Source: Robiginitomaculum sp.
GTDB taxonomy: Bacteria; Pseudomonadota; Alphaproteobacteria; Caulobacterales; Maricaulaceae
Length of the DNA stretch: 45,395 nucleotides
Direction: 5' to 3'
NCBI GenBank assembly: GCA_015485335.1
Contig: WFTT01000065.1
Coordinates: forward strand, 1-45,395
Each line of letters starts with the position of its first letter. The stretch's first letter is position 1. A program made the position numbers and the translations under genes. Shown piece by piece: positions 1 to 11,005 of the stretch. The notes under the pieces are model-generated. The model was given only the letters and a program-made list of their open reading frames with translations. It searched no databases and was not told the origin of the DNA.

Positions 1-1460
1 ACGGTGGCTTCCAATACGTCCGGATGGGCGCAAATGGCCGCTTCGACCTCAAGAGTGGCAATGTTTTCACCGCCGCGAATGATAATATCCTTGATGCGAT
101 CAACGATATAAAGAAAGCCGTCCTCATCAAAAACACCCACATCACCGGTATGCAGCCAGCCATCGGTAAAGGCCTCGGCGGTGGCTTCGGGCTTATTCCA
201 GTAACAGCGGATATTGGCCGCGGATTTGAGATAAATTTCACCCCGTTCACCGGTGGGTACCACCTTGCCGCCGGGATCGCGAATTTCCAGCTCCACAATC
301 GGACTGGCCGGTTTGCCAATGCTGTCCGGGCGTTTCAGATAGTCATCGCCGGCGTTAAAGGCCCCAATGCCATTGGTTTCAGTCAGGCCATAACCGGCCA
401 GGGGGCGGGCCTGGCCCAGCATATCGTTCAGCGGTTTTACATGGTCCGGTGGCCGGGCCGCGCCGCCGGCACCCAGATCGGTCAGACTGGAAAGATCATA
501 TTCATCCCGGTTAGGGGCGTTCAACAGGTCCGCCGTCATGGTTGGCACCCCGGTCAGCGAGGTTACCTTTTCTTTTTCGATCAGGCGCATGGCCTCGGTA
601 ACATCCCATTTGCGCATCAGCACCAATTTGCGGGCGGCCACAATGGAGACCAGAAATATCACCACACAGCCGGTGACATGAAAAAGCGGAATGGTTTCCA
701 GTACCACCGGTTGCGGGCCGCTGCCGGGCGCTTCGCCGCGCGAGGCCTGCATGGCCAGCCCCATCAGGGCATAGCCCAAAATGCCGGTAATCACCGCCCG
801 GTTGGTCGATACCGCGCCTTTGGGATGGCCGGTCGAGCCGGAGGTGTACATCAAGGTAGCATCATCTTCGGGGCCGATCTCCACCTCGGGGGGCGTGGTT
901 TGGGTGGAGGCCGCCATCAGGGCGTCATAATCCAGCACACGGGGGTGGGTTTCATCGCTTTGACCACTGAGGATCAGGGTCAGATCTAGTTTGTCCAACA
1001 ATGGCATAAAATGTCTGGCCCGGCGCGGATCCACCAGAATGATTTTAGCGCCGCTGTCTTCCAGGGCATAGGCGATCTCTTCGGTGCCCCACCAGGAGTT
1101 CAGCGGCGTTGCCACCGCTCCGGCCATCAAGGTGCCGATAAAACCAATCACCCATTCGGTGCGATTGCGCATGGAAATGGATACCCGGTCGCCTTTTTTA
1201 ACCCCCAGCCCCACCAGCACATGGGCATAACGCGCCGCAGCCTGATAGGTCTCGGCAAAGCTGAGCCGGGTTTCGTCCTCCACCAGAAACGGTGTGTCAC
1301 CATGCATCAGCATCATGCCAAACAGATCGCGCAGGCTGTCCGGGGCCTTGGTGAACACGGTGTATTCCACACCATTAATGACTTTGCGGCCGACGGCCAG
1401 ATCGGCCTCTGGTGCGGTGGCGACGGCCACAAAGGCCTCAATGGAATCGAAAAAGCTCAT
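1..1460 (-). CDS. Long-chain acyl-CoA ligase (AMP-forming), 3' end cut by window
   Basis: A reading frame opens at the ATG whose complement is at 1458-1460 and stays open to the window edge, giving about 486 residues without a stop. The product belongs to the AMP-forming acyl-CoA synthetase family, which activates a carboxylic acid to its acyl-adenylate and then to the CoA thioester. The P-loop motif YTSGSTGHPKG lies about 180 residues in, and the GWLHTGD motif and the hinge region DRIKDIIIRGGENI lie near the cut end. The N-terminus contains a typical LxxxGVKKGDRV segment. The gene lies 93 nt downstream of an aldehyde dehydrogenase on the same strand, which suggests one operon turning an aldehyde into an acid and then an acyl-CoA. 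The substrate cannot be read from sequence. The missing C-terminus should hold the catalytic lysine. Confidence 0.9.
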   Translation of the reverse strand, partial: MSFFDSIEAFVAVATAPEADLAVGRKVINGVEYTVFTKAPDSLRDLFGMMLMHGDTPFLVEDETRLSFAETYQAAARYAHVLVGLGVKKGDRVSISMRNRTEWVIGFIGTLMAGAVATPLNSWWGTEEIAYALEDSGAKIILVDPRRARHFMPLLDKLDLTLILSGQSDETHPRVLDYDALMAASTQTTPPEVEIGPEDDATLMYTSGSTGHPKGAVSTNRAVITGILGYALMGLAMQASRGEAPGSGPQPVVLETIPLFHVTGCVVIFLVSIVAARKLVLMRKWDVTEAMRLIEKEKVTSLTGVPTMTADLLNAPNRDEYDLSSLTDLGAGGAARPPDHVKPLNDMLGQARPLAGYGLTETNGIGAFNAGDDYLKRPDSIGKPASPIVELEIRDPGGKVVPTGERGEIYLKSAANIRCYWNKPEATAEAFTDGWLHTGDVGVFDEDGFLYIVDRIKDIIIRGGENIATLEVEAAICAHPDVLEAT

Positions 1461-1553
1461 ACGTTTGCCCCTCATTTTCTCTTTGTTTTGCTATTTTTGG
1501 CAGGCTTTTATGCCCAGCGAAAGGCATTTTCGTGCTTTTTTGGGAATATTTTT

Positions 1554-2984
1554 CTATGCGCCGACTATGGCCTTGGTTTCCAGATATTCCTCAAAGCCGT
1601 GGGCACCCCATTCGCGGCCATTGCCCGATTGTTTATAGCCCCCAAAGGGTGCCGACATATCCAGCCCGGCCCCGTTCAGTACCACCTGGCCGGCGCGCAT
1701 TTTTGCCGCCACATTGGCAACGCGACCGGCATCTGCGCCCGACACATAGGCCGCCAGCCCATAGGGGGTGTCATTGGCAATGCTGATGGCATCGGCCTCG
1801 TCTTCATAACCAATCATCACCAGTACCGGACCAAAGACCTCTTCACGGGCAATGGTCATATCATTGGTGACATCGGCAAAGACGGTGGGGCGAACAAACC
1901 AGCCACGGTTCAGCCCTTCGGGACGGCCCGGCCCCCCGGCGGCAACCCGGGCGCCTTCCTTGATGGCAATCTCCATAAGGCCCTGAATTTTGGTCCATTG
2001 ATTGCCCGAAATTACCGGACCCATCACCATGCCATCGGCATTTGGATCGGCGACCTCCACCCCATTGGCCACCGCGGCGGCAATTTCGGCAGCCTCGTCC
2101 ATACGGGACGCGGGCACCAGCATGCGCGAGGGCGCATTACAGCTCTGGCCGGAATTGATGCACATGCTTTGCATGCCGCCCGATACCGCCTTGGCAAAAT
2201 CCTCGCCCTGAAGATCATCCAGAATGATATTGGCGGATTTGCCACCCAGTTCCTGGGCCACCCGCTTGATGGTGGGCGCGGCGGCCTCGGCCACCGCAAT
2301 GCCAGCGCGGGTAGAGCCGGTGAACGACACCATATCAATGTCTGGATGGGCGGAGATGGCAGCACCGACACTGGGGCCATCCCCATGGACCAGATTGACC
2401 ACACCGGCGGGCACGCCGGCCTCGTGCAGCACTTCCATAAACACTTGTGCGCTATAGGGGGCCAGTTCTGAGGGTTTCCACACGCTGGTACAGCCCACGG
2501 CCAGCGCCGGGGCCAGCTTGCAGGCAATCTGGTTGACCGGCCAATTCCATGGCGTGATCAGGCCGCAAACGCCAATGGGTTCGCGGCGCAAGGTGAAATT
2601 GCCCTGAGGGCGCTCGAATTCAAAATTTTCCATGATCTTGGCGGCTTCGGCAAAATGGGCCAGCGCCGAACCGGCCTGGGCCGTGCTGGACAGCCATTTG
2701 GGCGCGCCCATTTCCAGGGTCATGGCCTCGGCCAGATCGTTCATGCGGCCCTGATAGGCGGCGATAATGGCCTGCAAGAGTTCCAGACGATCTTTTGGCG
2801 ACGTGGCGCTGAACGACTCAAAGGCAGCTTTGGCGGCGGCGACGGCACGATCAACGTCTGATGCATCGCCCAGGGCAACATGGCCGCTTACCTCTTCATT
2901 GGCGGGGTTAATCACATCCATGGTGCGGTTGCCAGCGGGGCTGACCCATTCACCATTGATATAAAACTTTGTGATTTCACGCAT
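1554..2984 (-). CDS. NAD(P)-dependent aldehyde dehydrogenase
   Basis: This is a protein of about 476 residues of the aldehyde dehydrogenase superfamily, oxidising an aldehyde to the carboxylate with NAD(P)+. Visible family marks are TPWNWPVNQ (cofactor-binding region), FTGSTRAG, the ELGGKS segment with the general-base Glu, the catalytic Cys in NSGQSCNAPSR, and the EEVFGPVL segment. The C-terminus reads GGYKQSGNGREWG. I place the start at the ATG (complement 2982-2984), preceded by GGAG with 8 nt spacing; an in-frame GTG at 2993 is a less likely start. The next gene on this strand is an acyl-CoA ligase, so the pair probably serves a degradation route for an alcohol, aldehyde or fatty compound. 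The substrate is unknown. Confidence 0.92.
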   Translation of the reverse strand: MREITKFYINGEWVSPAGNRTMDVINPANEEVSGHVALGDASDVDRAVAAAKAAFESFSATSPKDRLELLQAIIAAYQGRMNDLAEAMTLEMGAPKWLSSTAQAGSALAHFAEAAKIMENFEFERPQGNFTLRREPIGVCGLITPWNWPVNQIACKLAPALAVGCTSVWKPSELAPYSAQVFMEVLHEAGVPAGVVNLVHGDGPSVGAAISAHPDIDMVSFTGSTRAGIAVAEAAAPTIKRVAQELGGKSANIILDDLQGEDFAKAVSGGMQSMCINSGQSCNAPSRMLVPASRMDEAAEIAAAVANGVEVADPNADGMVMGPVISGNQWTKIQGLMEIAIKEGARVAAGGPGRPEGLNRGWFVRPTVFADVTNDMTIAREEVFGPVLVMIGYEDEADAISIANDTPYGLAAYVSGADAGRVANVAAKMRAGQVVLNGAGLDMSAPFGGYKQSGNGREWGAHGFEEYLETKAIVGA

Positions 2985-3085
2985 TTGTTGCACTCCGCTC
3001 TCTGATTTGTCTGTTGATATGGATCACAGATTAACGCCCAATCGGCGCGGCGCAAGCGCGGCTGTACTGATCACGGCAAAGCGCG

Positions 3086-3113
3086 TTGACTTGGGGGGCT
3101 GCATGGCTATAGT
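3086..3113 (+). promoter_or_regulatory. Predicted sigma70-type promoter of rplU-rpmA
   Basis: TTGACT (3086-3091) and TATAGT (3108-3113) are separated by 16 nt. They are the best -35/-10 pair in the gap between the divergent aldehyde dehydrogenase and rplU. A start near 3120 would give a leader of about 100 nt before the rplU ATG. Confidence 0.55.
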
Positions 3114-3219
3114 GCGCCGCTCGCTGCCGGGGGCTTTGCCTTGCGGTGTGCATTGCTATGAGATTTATGAAAACCCGATACGGCTTGCAACGTCATGCCG
3201 TTAGAGAAACGAGATAAAT

Positions 3220-3753
3220 ATGTTTGCGGTGATTAAAACCGGTGGCAAGCAGTACAAAGTCGCCAAGGGCGATGTGCTGATCATCGAAAGACTGGACACT
3301 GAGGCCGGCGAAGCGGTTGTGTTTGATCAGGTTCTGATGCTTGGTGATGGTGATGATATCACCGTAGGTTCACCGGTCATTGAGGGCGCACAGGTTCGTG
3401 CCGAGCTTTTGGAAACCCGTAAAGGGGCCAAAATCCTGGTCTTCAAGAAAAAGCGTCGTAAGAATTATCGTCGTACCCACGGCCATCGTCAGTATGAAAC
3501 AGTGGTGCGGGTAACCGATATTCTGGCCAAGGGCGCCAAGCCGGCTGCCAAAAAAGCCGCTGCTAAACCAGCGGCTGAAAAAAAGGCTGAGGCGAAACCC
3601 GCCGCTGCCAAGAAGGCACCGGCCAAAAAAGCAGCTGCCAAGCCCGCCGCCGCCAAGAAACCAGCAGCGGCCAAAAAGCCTGCTGCTGCCAAGAAACCCG
3701 CAGCCGCCAAAAAAGCTCCGGCTAAAAAAGCTGCTGCCGCTAAGAAGGACTAA
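3220..3753 (+). CDS. rplU: 50S ribosomal protein L21 with long Lys/Ala/Pro-rich tail
   Basis: Residues 1 to about 105 form a complete L21 ([18 protein letters not shown] at the start, [15 protein letters not shown] in the rRNA-binding part), a structural protein of the large subunit that contacts 23S rRNA near L20. The family is usually just over 100 residues, whereas this protein has 177. The extra 70 or so residues are nearly only Lys, Ala and Pro, in repeats of the KPAAAK type, resembling the basic tail of histone H1. Alanine- and lysine-rich L21 extensions are known in alphaproteobacteria. rpmA follows after 5 nt, the usual L21-L27 operon. The start ATG is preceded by a weak GAGA. Confidence 0.97.
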   Translation: MFAVIKTGGKQYKVAKGDVLIIERLDTEAGEAVVFDQVLMLGDGDDITVGSPVIEGAQVRAELLETRKGAKILVFKKKRRKNYRRTHGHRQYETVVRVTDILAKGAKPAAKKAAAKPAAEKKAEAKPAAAKKAPAKKAAAKPAAAKKPAAAKKPAAAKKPAAAKKAPAKKAAAAKKD

Positions 3754-3758
3754 CAGAA

Positions 3759-4022
3759 ATGGCACACAAAAAAGCTGGCGGTTCATCCCGCAATGGTCGC
3801 GACAGTGCTGGCCGTCGTCTTGGCGTAAAGAAATTTGGTGGCGAAAGCGTCATTGCTGGCAATATCATTATTCGCCAGCGGGGCACCAAAGTGTATCCTG
3901 GCGATAATGTCGGCATGGGCAAGGATCACACCCTTTTCGCACTCGAAGAGGGCAAAGTTCAGTTTACACGCAAAAAGAACGACCGGTCTTATGTATCTGT
4001 GGTTCCGGCAGCAAAAAAATAA
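3759..4022 (+). CDS. rpmA: 50S ribosomal protein L27
   Basis: The 87-residue protein has the full L27 signature: N-terminus [20 protein letters not shown] and the core [21 protein letters not shown]27 sits at the base of the central protuberance, and its N-terminal tail reaches the peptidyl-transferase centre. There is no N-terminal extension of the kind cleaved in Firmicutes. It is co-transcribed with rplU and is followed by a hairpin terminator. Confidence 0.98.
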   Translation: MAHKKAGGSSRNGRDSAGRRLGVKKFGGESVIAGNIIIRQRGTKVYPGDNVGMGKDHTLFALEEGKVQFTRKKNDRSYVSVVPAAKK

Positions 4023-4062
4023 CGCGGCTTTGCATGCCGCCAAACGGTGGCCTAAAAGTTTC

Positions 4063-4095
4063 AAAGGGGAGATGGCTGGGCCGTCTCCCTTTTTC
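4063..4095 (+). terminator. Intrinsic terminator after rpmA
   Basis: AAAGGGGAGA (4063-4072) can pair with TCTCCCTTTT (from 4084), with one G-T wobble, and a run of T follows. It lies between rpmA and the acetyltransferase gene, whose Shine-Dalgarno sequence begins just after it. Confidence 0.65.
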
Positions 4096-4115
4096 TTTGC
4101 CCCAAGGAGGTGATG

Positions 4116-4649
4116 ATGGACTATAAAATTGAAACTGAGCGGCTGATCCTGGCGCCTTTTGAGGATGCCGATATTGATCGCCGGGTTGAACTGGCCAATG
4201 ATATTGACGTGGCCCGCATGGTGACCAGCATGCCGCATCCCTATACCCGCCAGGATGCGGTGGAATGGGTGACCAAGCATGATGCGGGCCGGGCGGCGGG
4301 CACCGATTTTCCCTTTGCCATTACCTTAAAGGGCGAAGGCCTGGTGGGGGCCGTGGGCCTGCACAAAAAAGATGGCCCGGCTTATGAGCTGGGCTATTGG
4401 GTTGGCAAGCCATACTGGGGCATGGGCATTGCCAGCGAGGCGGCAAAGGCCGTGGTAAAATGGGCCCGGCAAAGCCGTGGAATTACGGAAATTGTGGCCT
4501 GTTATTTTGAGGACAATCCAGCCTCTTGCCGGGTGTTGGAAAAGATCGGCTTTGTGCATACGGGCACCGAAGGGGCCTGTCACAGCATTGGCCGGGGTGA
4601 AAAGGCCCGCAGTTTGAATATGATCTGGCGCGACAGCGCAAAAAAATAG
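4116..4649 (+). CDS. GNAT-family N-acetyltransferase (RimJ/RimL-like)
   Basis: This is a protein of about 177 residues of the GNAT superfamily, transferring an acetyl group from acetyl-CoA to an amine. It starts with the RimJ/RimL pattern ETERLILAPFEDAD. The acetyl-CoA-binding part is GYWVGKPYWGMGIASEAAKAV, and it ends with the typical ENPASCRVLEKIGF-like segment (here DNPASCRVLEKIGF). A strong AAGGAGG at 4104-4110 is spaced 5 nt from the ATG at 4116; an ATG at 4113 and a GTG at 4110 are in frame but less well spaced. obgE follows after 15 nt. Between rpmA and obgE such genes are common in alphaproteobacteria. The acceptor is unknown; ribosomal protein or small-molecule amines are possible. 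Confidence 0.88.
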   Translation: MDYKIETERLILAPFEDADIDRRVELANDIDVARMVTSMPHPYTRQDAVEWVTKHDAGRAAGTDFPFAITLKGEGLVGAVGLHKKDGPAYELGYWVGKPYWGMGIASEAAKAVVKWARQSRGITEIVACYFEDNPASCRVLEKIGFVHTGTEGACHSIGRGEKARSLNMIWRDSAKK

Positions 4650-4655
4650 CGCTAG

Positions 4656-6852
<2,197 letters not shown>

Positions 6853-6853
<1 letters not shown>

Positions 6854-8130
6854 TGAAACAGACAAAACAAGGTGATATAGCCGTGACCATGTTGGCCATG
6901 GGCCTCTCGGCGCGTGTGGCGGCCAATGCACTGGCGCATCTGGATGCCAATCAAAAATCCGCGGCTTTGCACGCGGCCGCCGATGCCATTCGCGCGGCGG
7001 CCCCGCAAATTCTGGCCGCCAATGTGAAGGACATGCAAAGCGCGCGGGAACGCGGGTTGGCCGCGGCGCGCCTTGATCGGTTGATGCTGGATGAGGGCCG
7101 TATCGAAGCCATGGCATCGGGCGTGGACGAGGTCGCCGATCTGCCGGACCCCATTGGCGAAGTGGATCAGAACTGGACCCCCGCCAATGGGCTGGATATT
7201 TCCCGGGTGCGCACGCCTCTGGGGGTGATCGGCATGGTGTATGAAAGCCGCCCCAATGTTACCGCCGATGCCGGGGCAATCTGCGTTAAAGCTGGCAATG
7301 CGGTGATTTTGCGCGGCGGGGCGGACGGTTTTTTCTCTTCGATGGCAATTGCAAAGGCATTTCGCGCTGGCCTGGCCGCCAAAGGTGTGCCGGAAAATGC
7401 GATACAATTGGTTCCTGATACGGATCGGGCCGCCGTGGGCGCCATGCTGGGCGGTCTGGATGGCAATATTGACCTGATCATTCCGCGCGGCGGCAAGAAC
7501 CTGATCGCCCGGGTGCAGGCCGAGGCCCGCGTGCCCGTGCTCTCGCATCTGGAAGGATTGTGCCATGTTTATGTGCACAAGGATGCCGATGCGGATATGG
7601 CCCGTGCCATCGCCCTGAACGCCAAAATGCGCCGCACGGGTATTTGCGGCTCCGCCGAAACTCTGTTGATCGATCGGGATTGCGCCGAAAACCTGTTGCC
7701 AAAAATTGCCGCAGATTTGCGCGCCGCTGGGTGTGAGCTGCGCGGTGATGAGGCCGCCCGGGCGCTGGTTCCCGATATGAAAGCGGCCACCGAAGAAGAC
7801 TGGGCCACCGAATATCTGGATGCCATTCTCAGCGTCCGTGTGGTGGATGATCTACAGGCGGCTATGGCGCATATCGCCAATTATGGCTCCGCCCATACCG
7901 ACTGCATAGTCACCAATAATGCCCAGGCCGCCACGCGGTTCCTGAATGGGGTGGATTCGGCCATTGTGTTGCATAATGCCTCCACCCAATATGCCGATGG
8001 CGGTGAATTTGGCTTTGGAGCCGAGATCGGCATTGCCACCGGTAAATTGCATGCCCGCGGCCCGGTGGGCGCAGCGCAATTGACCAGCTATCATTATGTG
8101 GTGCGCGGTGATGGCCATATCCGCCCGTAA
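6853..8130 (+). CDS. proA: Gamma-glutamyl phosphate reductase
   Basis: The 425-residue enzyme of the aldehyde dehydrogenase superfamily reduces gamma-glutamyl phosphate to glutamate semialdehyde with NADPH, the second step of proline synthesis. Family segments seen are [33 protein letters not shown], the catalytic Cys in [13 protein letters not shown], and the end [22 protein letters not shown]. It starts in the TGATG overlap with proB. Its last codons overlap nadD. Confidence 0.97.
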
Positions 8131-8716
8131 ACCCTTTCCCCCGATTGCGGCGGGTCTGCGCGTGGGGCTGTATGGTGGCTCGTTTAATCCGCTCCATGCG
8201 GGGCATATTCATGTGGCCAAAAGCGCCAAAATTCGCCTTAATCTGGATGCCATCTGGTGGCTGGTTTCCCCAGGTAATCCACTAAAAGGCGAGGCCGGCA
8301 AGGCCGATTATGAGGAACGCCTGGCCGGGGTGAGGCAAGCCGTGGACACGCTGCATGGGCATTATGTCTGTACTGCCGAGGCGGCCATGGGAACGCGCTA
8401 TTCGATTGATCTGATCCAGGCGGTGCGGGCCTTGCGCCCGGCCATTTGCCCGGTCTGGGTGATGGGCGGTGATAATCTGGCCAATTTTCATTTGTGGAAA
8501 GACTGGAAATCCATGGCTCTTTCCATCCCCATGGCGGTAATCGCCCGGCCCCAGGATCCGGTACGAGCGCGCTTTTCGCCCATGGCGCGCCTCTTTGCTC
8601 CGGCGCGCCTGCCCGTGGCGGCGGCATCCATACTGGCCGACCAGCCTGCCCCGGCCTGGGTCTATCTGCCCGCGCCCATGCACCACCATTCCTCGACTCA
8701 GATCAGAGGCCAATAG
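8111..8716 (+). CDS. nadD: Nicotinate-nucleotide adenylyltransferase
   Basis: The enzyme joins ATP and nicotinate mononucleotide to deamido-NAD+ in NAD synthesis. The nucleotidyltransferase motif [11 protein letters not shown] lies near the N-terminus. [17 protein letters not shown] and the closing SSTQIR motif are also present. I favour the ATG at 8111, although an in-frame ATG at 8096 is possible; neither has a good Shine-Dalgarno sequence. The gene overlaps the proA end, a coupling often seen in alphaproteobacteria. The length is normal for the family. Confidence 0.95.
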   Translation: MAISARKPFPPIAAGLRVGLYGGSFNPLHAGHIHVAKSAKIRLNLDAIWWLVSPGNPLKGEAGKADYEERLAGVRQAVDTLHGHYVCTAEAAMGTRYSIDLIQAVRALRPAICPVWVMGGDNLANFHLWKDWKSMALSIPMAVIARPQDPVRARFSPMARLFAPARLPVAAASILADQPAPAWVYLPAPMHHHSSTQIRGQ

Positions 8717-8778
8717 GGGGCTAAGGCGGCTGCATCTGCACAGCAATTCGGGCATGGCGCGAAGCCTTAAGGCGTGTT

Positions 8779-9225
8779 ATGAGAAAAGACAGTAGCAACC
8801 GGAGAGAAAGGAATCCTCCCCTGAGTACCGAAACGGCCAACCAGCGCCTTGAGGAAAATGCGAATGCACCTCAGCCTGGCCAAATGGAACTTTCAACGCA
8901 GCAATTGCAGTCGTTGATGGTATCCACACTGGATGCAGACAAAGCCGAAGACATTGTCTGTATAGATTTGCGCGAAAAGTCTTCAGTTACCGACATTATG
9001 ATTATTGCCAGCGGGCGCTCACAGCGGCATGTCAGTGCACTGGCTGATCATATGCTGCGTGCCCTCAAGGATGAAGGCATGGGCCGTGTTGAGGTCGAAG
9101 GCCTGCCGGCCTGTGACTGGGTGCTGATCGATGCCGGTGATGTGATCCTGCATTTGTTTCGCCCCGAAGTGCGCGAATTTTATAATCTTGAAAAAATGTG
9201 GTCTGCCGCTCTGGACCCTCAATGA
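8779..9225 (+). CDS. rsfS: Ribosomal silencing factor RsfS (Iojap)
   Basis: RsfS binds L14 on the 50S subunit and blocks joining with 30S in starving cells. The Iojap domain covers about residues 38-145 (DADKAEDIVCIDLREKSSVTDIMIIASGRSQRHVSALADH, followed by DAGDVILHLFRPEVREFYNLEKMW). The first 35 or so residues are polar and charged (RKDSSNRRERN, EENANAPQPGQ) and are not part of the usual fold. An alternative ATG at 8884 would remove them but has no Shine-Dalgarno sequence, whereas AAGG lies 6 nt before 8779. The stop overlaps rlmH as ATGA. Confidence 0.93.
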   Translation: MRKDSSNRRERNPPLSTETANQRLEENANAPQPGQMELSTQQLQSLMVSTLDADKAEDIVCIDLREKSSVTDIMIIASGRSQRHVSALADHMLRALKDEGMGRVEVEGLPACDWVLIDAGDVILHLFRPEVREFYNLEKMWSAALDPQ

Positions 9226-9695
9226 AATTGACACTGGGGGTGGTAGGGCGCTTGCGCGCCGGCCCGGAAAAGGATCTGGCGGACGATTATATCACCCGTG
9301 CGGCCACGCTTGGCCGCGGCCTGGGATTTCCCGCCATTGATCTGGTGGAATACCATCCCAAAGGAAAAACCGACAAAGGGGCGATCAGCGCCCAGGTTCT
9401 CTCGGCCTTGCCCACGGGTTCCCTGCGCATTGTGCTGGATGAACGGGGCAAGGATATCAGTTCGACTGAATTTAGCTGCCGGTTGGCCCGTTGGCGCGAT
9501 GAAGGGGCCGCCCATGCCAGCCTGTTGATCGGCGGTGCCGATGGCTGGAGCCATGAGATGCGCGATGGCGCGGCGGCGGTGTTGCGTTTTGGCGCATGGA
9601 CATGGCCGCACCGGCTGGTCCGTATTATGGCGGCTGAACAGATTTACCGCGCCCTTTCCATATTGGCACAATCGCCCTATCACCGGGAGGGATAG
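9222..9695 (+). CDS. rlmH: 23S rRNA pseudouridine-1915 N3-methyltransferase RlmH
   Basis: This 157-residue SPOUT methyltransferase modifies pseudouridine 1915 in helix 69 of 23S rRNA in assembled ribosomes. The SAM-binding knot is visible as LLIGGADGW, and the end LVRIMAAEQIYRALSILAQSPYHREG matches the conserved C-terminus closely. The start is the ATG at 9222, which overlaps the rsfS stop (ATGA); an upstream GTG at 9198 is in frame but would lie well inside rsfS. Confidence 0.96.
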   Translation: MKLTLGVVGRLRAGPEKDLADDYITRAATLGRGLGFPAIDLVEYHPKGKTDKGAISAQVLSALPTGSLRIVLDERGKDISSTEFSCRLARWRDEGAAHASLLIGGADGWSHEMRDGAAAVLRFGAWTWPHRLVRIMAAEQIYRALSILAQSPYHREG

Positions 9696-9704
9696 GAGCC
9701 AGAC

Positions 9705-10952
9705 GTGAAGCACTGTATTTCCGGGATTATGTTTCTGGCCATGGCGGTGCCGGCGTTGGCCCAGGAGGCCCCGGGGCGCGATACCGCTGAGCGGTTGGAT
9801 AAACAACATGAACAGGCAGAACAGCGGGCCAGCGATTTGCGCAAAAGCTCGGCCGAGGTGCGCGCCGAAATTGCCGGCCTGCAACGCCAGCTGATTGCCT
9901 TGGGGGCCAAGCGGGATGCCCATCAACAGGCCCTGAACGATACCGAAGCCCGGCTGGAAACTCTTACCTTTCAGGAAAAGGCCATTTTGGGAAAGCTGGA
10001 CGGGGAGCGGGCCGCCCTGATGGATTTGCTGGCAGCGCTGGAACGCACCGGCATGAACCATCCACCGGCCTTGGCCGTCTCGCCCAATGATGTAACCGAG
10101 GCGGCGCGGGCAGCATTGTTGCTTTCCGGCGCGGCGCCCGAGCTGAAGGCGCGGGCTGATAAATTATCGCAAACCTTGGCAAAGCTGGATAAAGTGCGCA
10201 CCGGCATTAATGAGGAAAAGGCCCGCCTGCGTACCCAGGGTGAGGCCTTAAAGACCAGTACCCAGGCGCTGCAAACCCTGTTAGGGCAACGGCAAAAACT
10301 GGAACGGACGTTGCGCAAGGATGCCCGCGAAGCCGATCGTCAGGCCAAAGCTCTGGCGGGGCAGGCATCAAACCTGCGTGAACTGATCAACCAGTTGGAG
10401 AGCGCGGCCAGCCGCTATTCACCGCGCAAGAAACCGGCGCGGGTATCGCCCCAAACCCCGGCCGAGCGCCTTCGTCCCCGGCATAAACCTCGCCCGAATT
10501 CCATCATGCCCGAGGACCCATTTATCGCCCCAACCGCCCGGTTTGCCGACAGTCGCGGGCTGTTACGATTGCCGGTTAAGGGCAAAATTGCCTATGCCTT
10601 TGGCAAGGCCAAGGACAAGCCGCGCCGGGCCGGTCTGGTCATTCGGGCGCGCCGGGGTGCCCAGGTTACGGTGCCATTTGACGGGCGCATCCTTTATTCC
10701 GGGCTGTTCAGAAATCTGGGTCGTCTCTTGATCCTGAGCGTCGGGAATGGTTACCATATCATTATCGCAGGATTAGAGCGCTCTTATGTGGTATCTGATC
10801 AGCTTGTTCTTGCGGGCGAGCCAGTGGGTGAACTGGCGGATCGATCGCGGCCACCGCCGGAGCTTTATCTGGAGTTTCAGAAGGATGGCCGCCCCATTGA
10901 TCCCACCCCCTGGCTTGAGAAAAATGCAGGTGGAGGCCATAGTGTCCCATAA
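9705..10952 (+). CDS. EnvC-like murein hydrolase activator (M23/LytM fold)
   Basis: A GTG start with AGGAG 6 nt upstream gives 415 residues. An N-terminal signal peptide (cleavage likely after PALA) precedes a long coiled coil at about residues 25-240, rich in Glu, Ala, Leu and Gln. A basic Pro-rich linker and a C-terminal LytM-type domain (about 280-405) follow. The layout is that of EnvC, which activates periplasmic amidases in septum splitting. The LytM part has RAGLVIRARRGAQV and PELYLEFQKDGRPIDP where active M23 peptidases have the zinc-binding HxxxD and HxH, so it should be a catalytically dead activator, as EnvC is. It lies 9 nt after rlmH and before ctpA, a conserved alphaproteobacterial order. 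Confidence 0.88.
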   Translation: MKHCISGIMFLAMAVPALAQEAPGRDTAERLDKQHEQAEQRASDLRKSSAEVRAEIAGLQRQLIALGAKRDAHQQALNDTEARLETLTFQEKAILGKLDGERAALMDLLAALERTGMNHPPALAVSPNDVTEAARAALLLSGAAPELKARADKLSQTLAKLDKVRTGINEEKARLRTQGEALKTSTQALQTLLGQRQKLERTLRKDAREADRQAKALAGQASNLRELINQLESAASRYSPRKKPARVSPQTPAERLRPRHKPRPNSIMPEDPFIAPTARFADSRGLLRLPVKGKIAYAFGKAKDKPRRAGLVIRARRGAQVTVPFDGRILYSGLFRNLGRLLILSVGNGYHIIIAGLERSYVVSDQLVLAGEPVGELADRSRPPPELYLEFQKDGRPIDPTPWLEKNAGGGHSVP

Positions 10953-11005
10953 CGAGTGGCCCGGGTCTTGAATAGAACCGATCAGCTTATGAGAAGGTGA
11001 ACAAT

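Noticed and set aside
24-2471. Long plus-strand open frames across 24-989 and 1011-2471
   Set aside because: They are antisense to the acyl-CoA ligase and aldehyde dehydrogenase, which have clear family motifs. The plus-strand translations have no recognisable domain and odd composition.
3014-3027. FNR-like TTGATATGGATCAC upstream of the aldehyde dehydrogenase and rplU
   Set aside because: One half-site mismatch, and its position fits neither promoter as an activator site: too close to the dehydrogenase start and about 100 nt from the predicted rplU start. Probably chance.
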